Of a DNA stretch of 64,000 nucleotides, positions 28,601-37,500 are shown one piece after another; the stretch's first letter is position 1, and every line of letters starts with the position of its first letter. The position numbers and the translations under genes were made by a program. The DNA lies in contig JABFGF010000001.1 of the NCBI GenBank assembly GCA_013112635.1, positions 806,001 through 870,000 of the forward strand, read 5' to 3'. This DNA comes from Calditrichota bacterium (GTDB taxonomy: Bacteria > Calditrichota > Calditrichia > Calditrichales > J004). The notes below the pieces were generated by a model, which saw nothing but the letters and a program-made list of their open reading frames with translations, did not search any database and was not told the origin of the DNA.

Positions 28601-31573
28601 ACAGGTGCCGCTTATTTGCCTTTAGATCCTATTTATCCCACGGATAGAATTCAGTACATGTTGGAAGATTCTAACGCCAAATTGCTTTTAACAAAAGGTA
28701 ATCTTGCTCAAAATTTATCTTTAGGAAAAACTGAAATTATTAATATCGATAAATTGCAGGATGAATTTGCAGGAGAAGACAGCTCTAATCTCAATACACC
28801 TGTTTTATCCGATAACCTGGCTTACATCATTTATACATCCGGTTCAACCGGAAAGCCAAAAGGTGTAATGGTTAAGCACCAATCTGCATTAAACCTTGCT
28901 GCTAATCTGGATAAAGAAATCTACCGGGCAATCGGCGGAGAAAAGCAACGTATTAGTTTAAACGCGCCTATCCCTTTTGATGCTTCGATGCAGCAAATTG
29001 TAATGCTGACCAAAGGACATGAATTATATATCATTCCAAATGATGCACGCAACAGCGGAGAAAACCTTCTTGAATATATTCAAAAGCATAAAATCTCTGT
29101 TTTAGATTGCGTTCCATCCCAGCTAAAATTGTTGCTCGAAGCCGGTTTATTAAATCCTGGAACCGAAGCACCAAAAGCAGTTTTACCCGGCGGTGAAGCT
29201 ATTGACGCCTCTACCTGGCAAACCCTTTGTGAAGCTCCAAATACTGAATTCTTTAATATGTACGGTCCAACCGAATGCACGGTGGATTCATCTATTTGCC
29301 GTGTTTCTGAAAACAGTGAACAGCCAACTATTGGAAAAGCAATTGCCAACGCCCAGTTTTATGTTCTTGATAAATATCTTCAGCCGGTTCCATTAGGTGT
29401 CGCAGGCGAGTTGCATATTAGCGGTGAAGGCTTGGCGCGTGGCTATTTAAACCGGCCCGGATTAACTGCCGATAAATTTATTCCCGATCCATTTTCAAAA
29501 AATTCTGGTTCCAGAATGTATAAAAGCGGTGATCTTGTCCGCCAACTGCCAAATGGTAATTTGGATTTTGTAGGCCGTGTTGATCACCAGGTAAAAGTGC
29601 GTGGTTTTAGAATGGAGCTTGGGGAAATAGAGGCCGTTTTAAAAAACCATGCTCAAATCAAAGATGCGGTTGTTAATACTTTTGAAGATGGCAATGAAGG
29701 TAAAAGGTTGTCCGCTTATTTAATTTCAGATATTGAAAGACCGGTAATTTCGGATTTACGAGACCATCTAAAACAATCTTTACCGGAGTATATGATACCG
29801 GCATTCTTCACATTTCTGGATGAATTCCCTTTAACACCAAATGGCAAAATTAACCTAAAGGCTTTGCCTAAACCAGAAGTTGAAAGGGATTCACTCAACA
29901 CTGAATTTATTGATGCGACATCCGATGCTGAAAAAATCCTGGTGCAAATTTGGAAAGAAGTATTAAGCGCTGACAAAATTGGAATCAATGACAATTTCTT
30001 TGAGCTTGGCGGTGATTCAATTCTTAGCATTCAGGTTATTGCCCGGGCTAAAAGTGCGGGTATAAACATAACACCAAAAAACCTGTTCGATGCGCCTACT
30101 ATATCAGGTTTGGCAGCTTTGGCCGGTGAAATAAAAGTAATTAATGCACAACAAGGAATGGTTAGCGGAGCTGTTCCGTTAACAGCCGTTCAACATTACT
30201 TTTTTGATCGGGACCTTGCAAGGAAAGAGCATTGGAACCAATCTATAATGCTTGCCACATCACAACAATTTGAACCGGAAATTTTAAAAAACACTATTGC
30301 AAAAATAATAGAACACCACGATGCTTTGCGTTTACAATATACTTTTCAAGATGGGATTTGGCATCAATCCAACATTGAAAAATTGGCAGAAGCACCGTTT
30401 CATTATTTTGATTTTTCATCTGCCCCTTCTGAGAATCAATTGCAAAAAGTTTTAGAGGAAACAACAAAACTGCAAAAAAACTTAAACCTGGAAAACGGTC
30501 CGATTATCCAAAGTGCCTATTTTAAACTTTCCGGAAATTTGCAAAACAGGTTGTTCATTACAATCAATCATCTTGCTGTAGATGGCGTTTCCTGGCGTAT
30601 TTTGATGGAAGATATACAAAATGCTTATGTCCAATTATCTTCCGGTAAAGAGGCACAATTACCACCAAAAACAACATCATTTCAATACTGGTCAGAACAA
30701 ATCAACAAATATGCCCAATCTGCAAATCTTGAAAAAGAACACGCTTTTTGGTTAGAGCAAACTTCTCCAAACGTTGCAGGAATTCCGATAGATTTTTCTA
30801 AAGGGGAAAACTTAGAATCCTCATTAAAAACAATTGAAAGCGGCTTAGAGAAAATAACAACGGATGCCCTTTTAAAAGATGTACCGGGAGTTTATAACAC
30901 CCAAATCAATGATGCATTATTGACAGCACTCTTGCGAGCCATCCAGAAAGGAACTGGCCAAAACAATCTACTTTTAGATCTTGAAGGACACGGACGTGAA
31001 GAGATTATTGAAGATGCAGATGTATCGCGAACAGTGGGCTGGTTTACATCTGTATATCCTTTAAAGCTTTCAACTACAGGTGTTTCGGACATTGCAGAAA
31101 CTTTAAAATCTGTTAAAGAACAACTACGGGCAATTCCAAACAAAGGTATCGGATTTGGTTTATTGCGCTATTTGAGTAGTTCACCAGAAAAGCAAAAATT
31201 AGCTGATTTAGCAAAACCGGAGATTGTTTTTAATTATCTTGGACAATTTGATCAACGAAATGATTCGAGTGGTCAGTTTATGGCAATGAACGATATTGCC
31301 AGTCCCGAACGTTCAGATTTAAACTTACGCAGCCATCTTATTGATGTAAGCATTTCTATTGTAAACGGAGAATTAAAAACAAATTTTGGTTATAGCGAAA
31401 ATTTCTTTTTAGAGGAAACAATTCAAAAACTTAGTGATGATTTTATTAATGAATTACGTCAATTAATTACCCATTGCCAGGAAGTTGAAAGTGGGAGTTA
31501 TACGCCTTCAGACTTTGAAGAAGCCGATTTAGATCAGGACGAGCTGGATGATATTTTATCCGATTTTGAATAG
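22640..31573 (+). CDS. Two-module NRPS with embedded sulfotransferase, C-A-PCP-ST-C-A-PCP-E (Val/Ile, D-Gln)
   Basis: The ATG at 22640 (2977 aa) is chosen over 22628: MSDLSKRLSKL then lines up with the starts of genes 4 and 7, and AGGA lies just upstream. C1 is at ~22755-24080 (HHIIADG). A1 is at ~24135-25640 with pocket D-A-F-F-M-G-G-T-F, close to recalled Val and Ile codes. PCP1 serine is 25772-25774 (GGNSL). A sulfotransferase-like domain follows (~26060-26930). C2 is at ~26990-28330 (HHIISDG). A2 is at ~28380-29890 with pocket D-A-Q-D-L-G-M-V-D, one change from the recalled Gln code. PCP2 has the epimerase-type motif GGDSI (serine 30017-30019). The E domain is at ~30160-31500 (EGHGRE, NYLGQFDQ). 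Its first motif reads NHLAVDG, so the first His is Asn, but the second, catalytic His remains. D-Gln is expected. The C-terminus (DLDQDELDDILSDFE) is acidic and probably pairs with the Lys-rich start of gene 6, 20 bases downstream. Confidence 0.95.
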   Translation: MSDLSKRLSKLTPEQRELLQKKLSKSIKKKEKIEKRPDQSVYEMSSAQKRLWFLNQMDPKSVFYNIPSAIRLHGKIDIELLQKSINKVIERHEVLRSYYITNDNGEPEQKIDNSAKIELNQIDISSANTEEVDSSIQKTLKEEAAKSFDISEAPLLRASLIKIAPDDHVLCVNMHHIIADGWSIGIFIQEITYLIQNHNSASATLLPDLSIQFADYSAWQLQQSNNDKINKQLEYWKTALKGMPNFLELHTDHSRPSVMTANGKHHLFSIDQLTSTKIKNLAKENQVSPYSILMAAFQIFLYKISGQEDFGVGAPIANRNRKEIENLIGFFVNTIVLRARFEEDISFNSLVKHISSDVAEASDNQDVPFDSIVESLVPKRELSYSPLFQVMFDFQSAPILGSKELKVDILDIEIEVAKFDLLLLMLDTPDGIKCTFEYNTDLFATPTIVRFSQFFTTLIKAITSNPDQMVSELSLIDEAATKKIIYDWNKTESKYSSEASVHELFEKQVEKSPDSIAVSYGEYKVNYRELNENANKLAHYLINNGVEKGAHVALYMERSIEMITSFIAILKAGGVYVPLDTSYPKERLTFMLEDSNAVILLSQEQLADKLPETDIQILNVDFSEEKINKINKTTNPDINISSGEKAYIIYTSGSTGKPKGVVVPHKAITRLVLNTNYVDFSKSIVMAQVSNASFDAATFEIWGALLNGGKLVGIKKEIMLSTKNFVAELRKHKINTSFVTVAFFNQIISEVPDAFKTFDTLMFGGEAATPSSVYKAFKSGPPKRLLNGYGPTENTTFSCWYEVKNIEENATNVPIGKPIANSTCYVLDKNLKIVPVGVPGELFVGGDGLALGYHDREDLTNERFIADPFSKKPGARMYKTGDLVAYLEDGNIEFISRIDQQVKLRGFRIELGEIESILKNHPEIDESIVLARKNKNDETQLVAYIIKKNNNEIESSNIKTFLLKSLPDYMVPVIYITIDKIPHTPNGKIDRKALPDPEDYRPAVKNKFIAARNDLEKLLVKTWQDILGLNQVGVYDNFFDIGGNSLKAAVFTNRIQKEFNETMHVGAIFKAPTVAELAMYINEYFPEKIKSYFGSEIKSADEYKIILSEDGEIEKIKQDDIDLFSSLIHPLAELPAEVSSRSSKNPRAVFLLSPPRSGSTLMRVMLAGNKNLFSPPELDLLTFNTLQERKEAFSKDGLQIWLESPLQAIMEAKSCDVEKAKMIMADFESKKLSVKDFYFEMQNWLSDKLIVDKTPTYAFDPNILKRMEEDFEDPLYIHLVRHPYAMIYSFIEAKLDQNFFRHKHSFSRRELAELIWIISNRNIVEFLQSVPEERQVQIRFEDILADPKSNMENLCRFMNIDFSNDMLKPYEGKKMTAGISENSQMVGDFKFYLHKNINSSVADKWRTYHSNDFLSDSSWEIAEQFGYAVEKDIAKNQNEKSSITSIPAVPRDEDLVLSFAQERLWFLDQMNPNDIQYNIPSAIRIKGELKKEILKKSLNEIVNRHETLRTIFQSSTGKALQLIIQGLSFPIIEHDISNRSLSQEELDNEALKIANEEVAKPFNLATGPLIRSLLLKVAEDEFILVLVFHHIISDGWSGNIFINELASLYNSLSQGNQPSLPQLPIQYADFASWQREWLSEERLQSQQSFWENQLKNAPPLIELSTDFPRTQSTNFDGKRDVFHIPENLYLNLKKLSKKHNTTLFTTLLAAFVTFLYRYSNQDDITVGTPTANRTRSEIEPLIGFFVNTLVLRSFLNDNMSFTDLLNQLKKTTADAFDNQDIPFEKLVNALQPERETTHSPLFQVMFSLQHSEIQKIELQDLSIRPFNFESSTSKFDLSLEMVEHTNRLVGIFEYKTDLFKEETINRMIDHFQFLLDEFVKDQDQLISKTKLFDAEDQKALLQKWNSAIIDYQNDGLIHQQFERQAKKTPDVTAVHFDIKSFTYNELNLRSNRLARYLQRKNAKAESIIGILMDRSTDMIEAILAIMKTGAAYLPLDPIYPTDRIQYMLEDSNAKLLLTKGNLAQNLSLGKTEIINIDKLQDEFAGEDSSNLNTPVLSDNLAYIIYTSGSTGKPKGVMVKHQSALNLAANLDKEIYRAIGGEKQRISLNAPIPFDASMQQIVMLTKGHELYIIPNDARNSGENLLEYIQKHKISVLDCVPSQLKLLLEAGLLNPGTEAPKAVLPGGEAIDASTWQTLCEAPNTEFFNMYGPTECTVDSSICRVSENSEQPTIGKAIANAQFYVLDKYLQPVPLGVAGELHISGEGLARGYLNRPGLTADKFIPDPFSKNSGSRMYKSGDLVRQLPNGNLDFVGRVDHQVKVRGFRMELGEIEAVLKNHAQIKDAVVNTFEDGNEGKRLSAYLISDIERPVISDLRDHLKQSLPEYMIPAFFTFLDEFPLTPNGKINLKALPKPEVERDSLNTEFIDATSDAEKILVQIWKEVLSADKIGINDNFFELGGDSILSIQVIARAKSAGINITPKNLFDAPTISGLAALAGEIKVINAQQGMVSGAVPLTAVQHYFFDRDLARKEHWNQSIMLATSQQFEPEILKNTIAKIIEHHDALRLQYTFQDGIWHQSNIEKLAEAPFHYFDFSSAPSENQLQKVLEETTKLQKNLNLENGPIIQSAYFKLSGNLQNRLFITINHLAVDGVSWRILMEDIQNAYVQLSSGKEAQLPPKTTSFQYWSEQINKYAQSANLEKEHAFWLEQTSPNVAGIPIDFSKGENLESSLKTIESGLEKITTDALLKDVPGVYNTQINDALLTALLRAIQKGTGQNNLLLDLEGHGREEIIEDADVSRTVGWFTSVYPLKLSTTGVSDIAETLKSVKEQLRAIPNKGIGFGLLRYLSSSPEKQKLADLAKPEIVFNYLGQFDQRNDSSGQFMAMNDIASPERSDLNLRSHLIDVSISIVNGELKTNFGYSENFFLEETIQKLSDDFINELRQLITHCQEVESGSYTPSDFEEADLDQDELDDILSDFE
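26060..26930 (+). other. Sulfotransferase-like domain embedded in gene 5
   Basis: Between PCP1 and C2 lie about 290 residues with no NRPS motif. They start with LLSPPRSGSTLMRVML (~26089-26130), the form of a 5'-phosphosulfate (PAPS) binding loop. About 125 residues later comes VRHPYAMIYSFIE, which fits the 3'-phosphate site (Arg, Pro, later Ser) of PAPS-dependent sulfotransferases. VDKTP and RFEDILADP segments, usual in bacterial members, are also present. The family moves sulfate from PAPS to hydroxyl or amine groups. The acceptor here is not visible. Candidates are the beta-hydroxyl made by gene 3 or the phenol of the aromatic residue, both already in the chain when it reaches this carrier. 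Sulfotransferase domains inside assembly lines are known from the curacin PKS, where sulfation leads to decarboxylation with a thioesterase; no thioesterase follows here. Confidence 0.85.
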
Positions 31574-31593
31574 AAAAGTATTTAGGATTTTTA

Positions 31594-34500
31594 ATGAACA
31601 ATAAGAAACAAAAAAATATTGAAGCCATCTACCCTTTATCACCCATGCAACAAGGGATGCTCTTTCATACATTATATGAGCCGGGCTCTTCTACTTATTT
31701 TGAGCAAATCTATTTTAACTTGATTGGTGACCTTGATGTAAAATTGTTTCAACAAGCTTTACAAAAAACAGTTGACCGCCATGCAGTATTGCGTACATCT
31801 TTTGTTTGGAAAAAACTGGATAAATTATTACAGGTTGTCCATAAAGATGTTGAGCTTCCATTTACTTTTGAAGACTGGCGTACAAAATCTAAAAAACAGC
31901 AAGAACAGGATTTTCAAAAAATTTTATCGACTGAAAAGGAAAAGGGGTTTGATCTTGCTCAGCCCCAACTTATTCGAGTTTCACTTTTTCAGATTACTGA
32001 TACAAATTTCCAAATTTTATGGAATAACCACCATATTCTTTTTGACGGTTGGTCTGTTCCGGTAATTTTTAAAGATGTTTTCACTTATTACGAAATGTTT
32101 CGTCTTGGGCATGATATGCCATTGCCACCTGCAAAACCATTCCGGGAATATGTGGCCTGGTTGCAAAAACAAGATTTAAAAGCAGCAGAAAACTACTGGT
32201 CAGAAAAACTAAAAGGATTGTACGCACCGACTCCGCTTGGTTTTCAGGAATCCAACAATGATCCAAATGACTACGGCTCAGCACACTTTCTTATTGAAAA
32301 AGAAGCAACCGAAAAACTAAACACAATCGCTACACAAAACCAGGTGACACTTAATACAGTTATTCAGGCTGCCTGGTCAATTTTACTAAGCCGTTTTAGT
32401 GACGAGAAAGATATTCTTTTTGGTGCAACCGTTTCAGGCCGGCCACCACAGCTATCAGGTGTAGAATCGATGGTTGGTTTGTTTATAAACACCCTGCCTG
32501 TCAGAGTTGATTTGTCTGATGATAAAAATATATCTGCCCTGTTAAAAGAAATTCAAAAAACCGGCGTAGAAATTCGTGACTTTGAATACAGCCCTTTGGT
32601 CCAGGTTCAGCAATGGAGCGATATAAAAAATAAAGAACTATTTAAAAGCATTGTTGTTTTTGAAAATTATCCAGTAGAAAAATCAATGCAGGAACAGCAG
32701 CTAAGCATTAAAGCTGATAATTTTAAATCTTTTGAACAGACCAATTTTCCTTTAACAGTTGCTGTTGCTGCCCGCGATGATATGACCATCGATTTTGCAT
32801 TTCAAAAACCTCTGTTTTCAGAAGATGGAATTTCAAGGCTTTTTTGTAGACTGAAAAATGTTCTGCTTTCATTTATTGAAAATCCAAATCAAAAAATTAG
32901 CCAGGTATCAATTCTTGATAAAGATGAAGCTCAGTTTATAATAAATGAGTTTAACCAGGCTCCCATTTTTGAAATTGAAAAATCGATAATTGAATTGTTT
33001 GAAGAATCAATTGAATCCAGTTCCCAAAAAACAGCTTTAATTTATGCAGGTCATTCAAACTCTCAAGCCAGTAAATTGACTTATCTGGAACTAAACCAAA
33101 AAGCCAATCAATTAGCTCATTTCCTGGTTGATCAAAAAATATCACCCGAAGAAATAATCGCTATTTCGCTAAGGCCTGGCATTGAAATGATTGTTGCCAT
33201 GTTTGCCATAATGAAAGCTGGCGGTGCTTTTCTTCCAATTGATCCCGAATATCCGGAAGAACGGTTAAACTATATAATTGCAGATTCTGAAATAAATATT
33301 GTTTTAACTCAGGCAGATCTAAAAAACAAATTTGAATCAGTTCAAAACTGCATCGTTATCGATACAATTCAAGACCGCCTTAAAACGTACCCCCAAGCAA
33401 ACCCGGGTATATATCCTGCAAGCAACAACCTGGCTTATATGATTTACACGTCCGGTTCAACAGGCCAGCCGAAGGGTACTATGTGTAATTATGCAGGCAT
33501 AGTAAACCTTGTAAAACACTTAGGCTCTTTGATAAGTCATGATAAAAAAACGATGTTACAATTTGCCTCCACAAGTTTTGATGCATCTATCTATGAAATT
33601 TTTGGCGCACTTTATACCCAGTCAACATTAGTTTTAGCAGATCGTGAACAAATGATACCCGGACCGGAACTTGTAAATGTATTGAAGGAAAATAAGGTTA
33701 CCAATTTAACGCTTCCTCCATCTGTGCTTTCTTTACTTCGCGAAGAGTATTTTCCTGACTTAAAAAATATTGTTTCCGGTGGAGAAGCATTGTCTCCTGA
33801 TTTAGCACGGCATTGGGCTAACAAAAATGTAAGCGTAATAAATGCTTATGGCCCGACCGAAAATGCAGTTTGCAGCACAACTTATGTTGTTGACATAAAT
33901 GATTTTGAAAATTCTGTACCTATTGGTAAACCTTTGTCCAACAACCATGCTTATATTCTTGACGAACAACTAAATATTGTTCCGGTTGGATTCCCCGGCG
34001 AACTCCATTTTAGTGGAAAAACACTCGCGCGCGGCTATTATAATCGCCCTTCACTTACGTCGGAAAAATTTATTCCAAATCCATTTTCAAAAAATCCCGG
34101 TGAAAGGTTGTACAAAACAGGCGATCTTTGCAGATACCGAAAAGATGGGCATATTGAATTTCTTGGCCGGATTGACAACCAGGTAAAAGTTCGTGGGTTT
34201 AGAATTGAACTTGGTGAAATTGAGTTTGCTATAAATGAAATTACCGGCATAAACGATTGTATCGTCATTGTCCGTGAAAATGAACAATCAGAACCGGCTA
34301 TACTGGCTTATTATATTCCTGCGGATAATTCTAAGATTGGATCAAAAGAAATCCGGGAAAGTTTGCGCCTTAATTTACCCGAATATATGGTGCCATCAGC
34401 TTTTGTCGAAATGAGTTCTTTTCCATTAACTACTCACAAAAAAATTGATAAAAAAGCTTTGCCAGAGCCTGACCTGAAAAGCATTGGAGCTAATAACGAA

Positions 34501-37500
34501 TTTGTTACTCCGCGAAATGCATCTGAAGAAACTTTGGCAGTTATTTGGTCCAGCATCCTTGGGATAGAAAAAATAAGTGTTTTTGATAACTTCTTTGACC
34601 TGGGTGGACATTCGCTTCTTGCGACAAAACTAATTGCCCGCATCCGTGAGGCTTTTGCAATCGATCTGCCCCTGAGAAACGTATTTGAGAATAACACTAT
34701 TGATCTGTTAAGCAGGCAAATTGAAATTATCCGCCGCCAGGAAAGCGATCAACAGCTGCCTGAAATAACACGATTTGATCGAACAAACGATATCCCTGTT
34801 TCATTACCACAACAACGTCTTTGGTTTATTGATCAATTTAGCAAAGGCAATGCCATTTATAACATTCCGTTTTCAACTAAAATCAAGGGTGATCTTGATG
34901 TCACAGCTTTAGAAAAAAGCATCAATCAGGTTATAGCCCGGCACGAAAGTTTGAGAACCTCATTTACTGATAAAAAAGGAATACCTTTTCAAAACATATC
35001 AGATAAAATTGACTTTGAACTGCCTATCTCTGATCTACAGCAATCTGATTCTAATGCTGTTGAGCAGGAATCTTTAAAAAGAGCTTCTGAGATAGTAAAC
35101 TGGGAGTTTGACCTAAATAACGCCCCACTTTTTAAAATTGAATTGTTTAAAATTTCAAATAATGAACATATTCTTGTAGCAGTTATGCACCACATTATTT
35201 CCGATGGCTGGTCGATGAGTATTTTGATAAATGAAGTTTTACAAAACTATAGCGATATAATTTCCGGTAAAGACTCAGAATTGACAGATTTACCGATTCA
35301 ATATGCAGACTTCGCTGCCTGGCAGCAGAGCTGGTTAAAAGGCCCTGTTCTTGAAAAACAAATCAGTTATTGGAAAGAACATTTAGGCTTAAGTCCTGGT
35401 GTGTTGGAGTTAAACACAGATTTCAAAAGACCTGCGGTTCAAACGTTTAATGGCAAAAATATTACTTTTACAATCAACAAAGAACTGGCTGATGGAATCC
35501 GTTCATTTGGTAAAAAAGAAGGGCTTACAAATTATGTAACTTTAATGGCATTATTTCAATTGTTAATGAACCGCTATTCCGGACAAAAACAAATCCTGGT
35601 AGGTACACCTGTCGCAGGTCGTCATCATTCCACGACTCAAGACCTGATTGGTTTTTTCGTTAACACTCTTGTTATAAAAGCAGATTTTGAAATTCCTCAG
35701 ACTTTTATCGCCCTTGCAAAACAAATTCGAGAAAACATGCTGGATGCTTATGCGCATCAGGATGTCCCATTTGAACAATTAGTCGATGCGCTGCAAATTG
35801 AACGAGACCTTGCACATTCTCCACTTTTCCAGGTTGCCTTTATTCCGCAAGATGCTGTAACAAAACTACCGGAAATACCAACTTTGGATTTTGATTCTTT
35901 TGGTGTCAAAGGCGTTATTGCAAAATATGATTTAAGCGTTTATTTCAGTGAATTTCAAGACAAATTCATTTTTAATTTGGAATACAACAGCGATCTTTTT
36001 AAACGGGAAACCATTGATCGCCTGGCATCCCACTACCAGATGCTCCTGCAAAAAATTGTCGAAGAACCAAAAAGCCGCGTTGACCAGGTAGAATTTTTAA
36101 GCCTGGCTGAAAAAAGCATAACAGAAACACTAAATTCATCGGATGCACAATTTGATTCTCATTTATGTGCTCACCAACGCTTTGAAAAAGTTGCAGAGGA
36201 AAATCCTGAAAACACAGCCCTGGTATTTGCAAAAACAAAACTGTCTTATGGGGAGCTTAACCAAAAAGCAAACCAACTGGCACATCTTCTCATTGAAAAA
36301 GGTATTGGCTTCGATGATATAATTGGCATTCACATGAACCGATCACTTGAAATGGTTATCGCGATGCTGGCTACCATGAAAGCAGGTGCTGCCTACTTAC
36401 CGCTTGATCCGTCTTATCCACAAGAGCGGTTGAAATATATGATTGAGGATTCAGGATTAAAAGTTTTACTTACAAACCAAGGCTCAAATTTCGAGTTTCA
36501 AATTTCAAATTTCAAATTGATAAATATTGAAAATGAACAGGAAAATTTAAAAAAATCTGCTGATAAAAACCTGAACCTGGATATTAATCCTGACAATCTT
36601 GCATATGTAATTTATACATCCGGTTCAACAGGCAAACCTAAAGGTACGATGCTTTCTCATACGGGTTTGGTGAACCTGGCTAATGAACAAAGAAAAGCTT
36701 TTGAGATTGATGACAAAAGCCGGATTTTGCAATTTGCCTCATTGAGCTTTGATGCTGCTACATGGGAAACTGTTATGGCATTATTAAATAATGCAGCCCT
36801 GCATCTGGTTGAGCGCGAAATAACAGTATCTGCCGATGAGCTTGTTAAAACACTAAAGGAACAAAAGATTTCTACAATTACACTGCCACCTTCTGTGCTG
36901 GCTGTTTTTCCCGATACGGATTTACCTGATTTAAAAACAATAATCACCGCCGGGGAAAAATGCCCCGTTGAACATGTAAAAAAATGGCAACCCGGACGCC
37001 GAATGGTCAATGCCTACGGGCCAACTGAAACAAGCGTTTGTGCCTCCATGTATTTCACAAATGCTGATGAACCTTTCGACCCTCCAATTGGAAAGAATGT
37101 TGGCAATTTTCAACTTTATGTTTTGGATAGAAATTTGATGCGAGTACCGATTGGTGTTTCGGGTGAACTTTGTATCAGCGGTGTTGGTTTGGCCCGTGGA
37201 TATTTAAATAGGCCCGATGTAACGGCTGACAAATTTATTCCAAATCCATTTTCCAAACAAAATGGCGATCGTTTGTACAAAACCGGTGACTTGGTAAAAA
37301 TGTTACCCGATGGAAATATTGACTTTCTTGGTCGTATCGATCAACAGGTAAAAGTACGTGGTTTCAGAATTGAGTTAGGTGAGATTGAAGCATCAATCCA
37401 TACAATCTTGGAATTGAAAGATTTGTATGTCACTGTGCGCGAAGACAATCCGGGTGATCACAGAATTACAGCATATACAGTTGGAGAAAATGAATACGAT

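Noticed and set aside
30541-30600. Gene 5 E domain inactive because the motif reads NHxxxDG
   Set aside because: Only the first His is changed. The second, catalytic His, the Asp and the other E motifs are intact, the carrier is GGDSI, and a D-accepting C domain follows.
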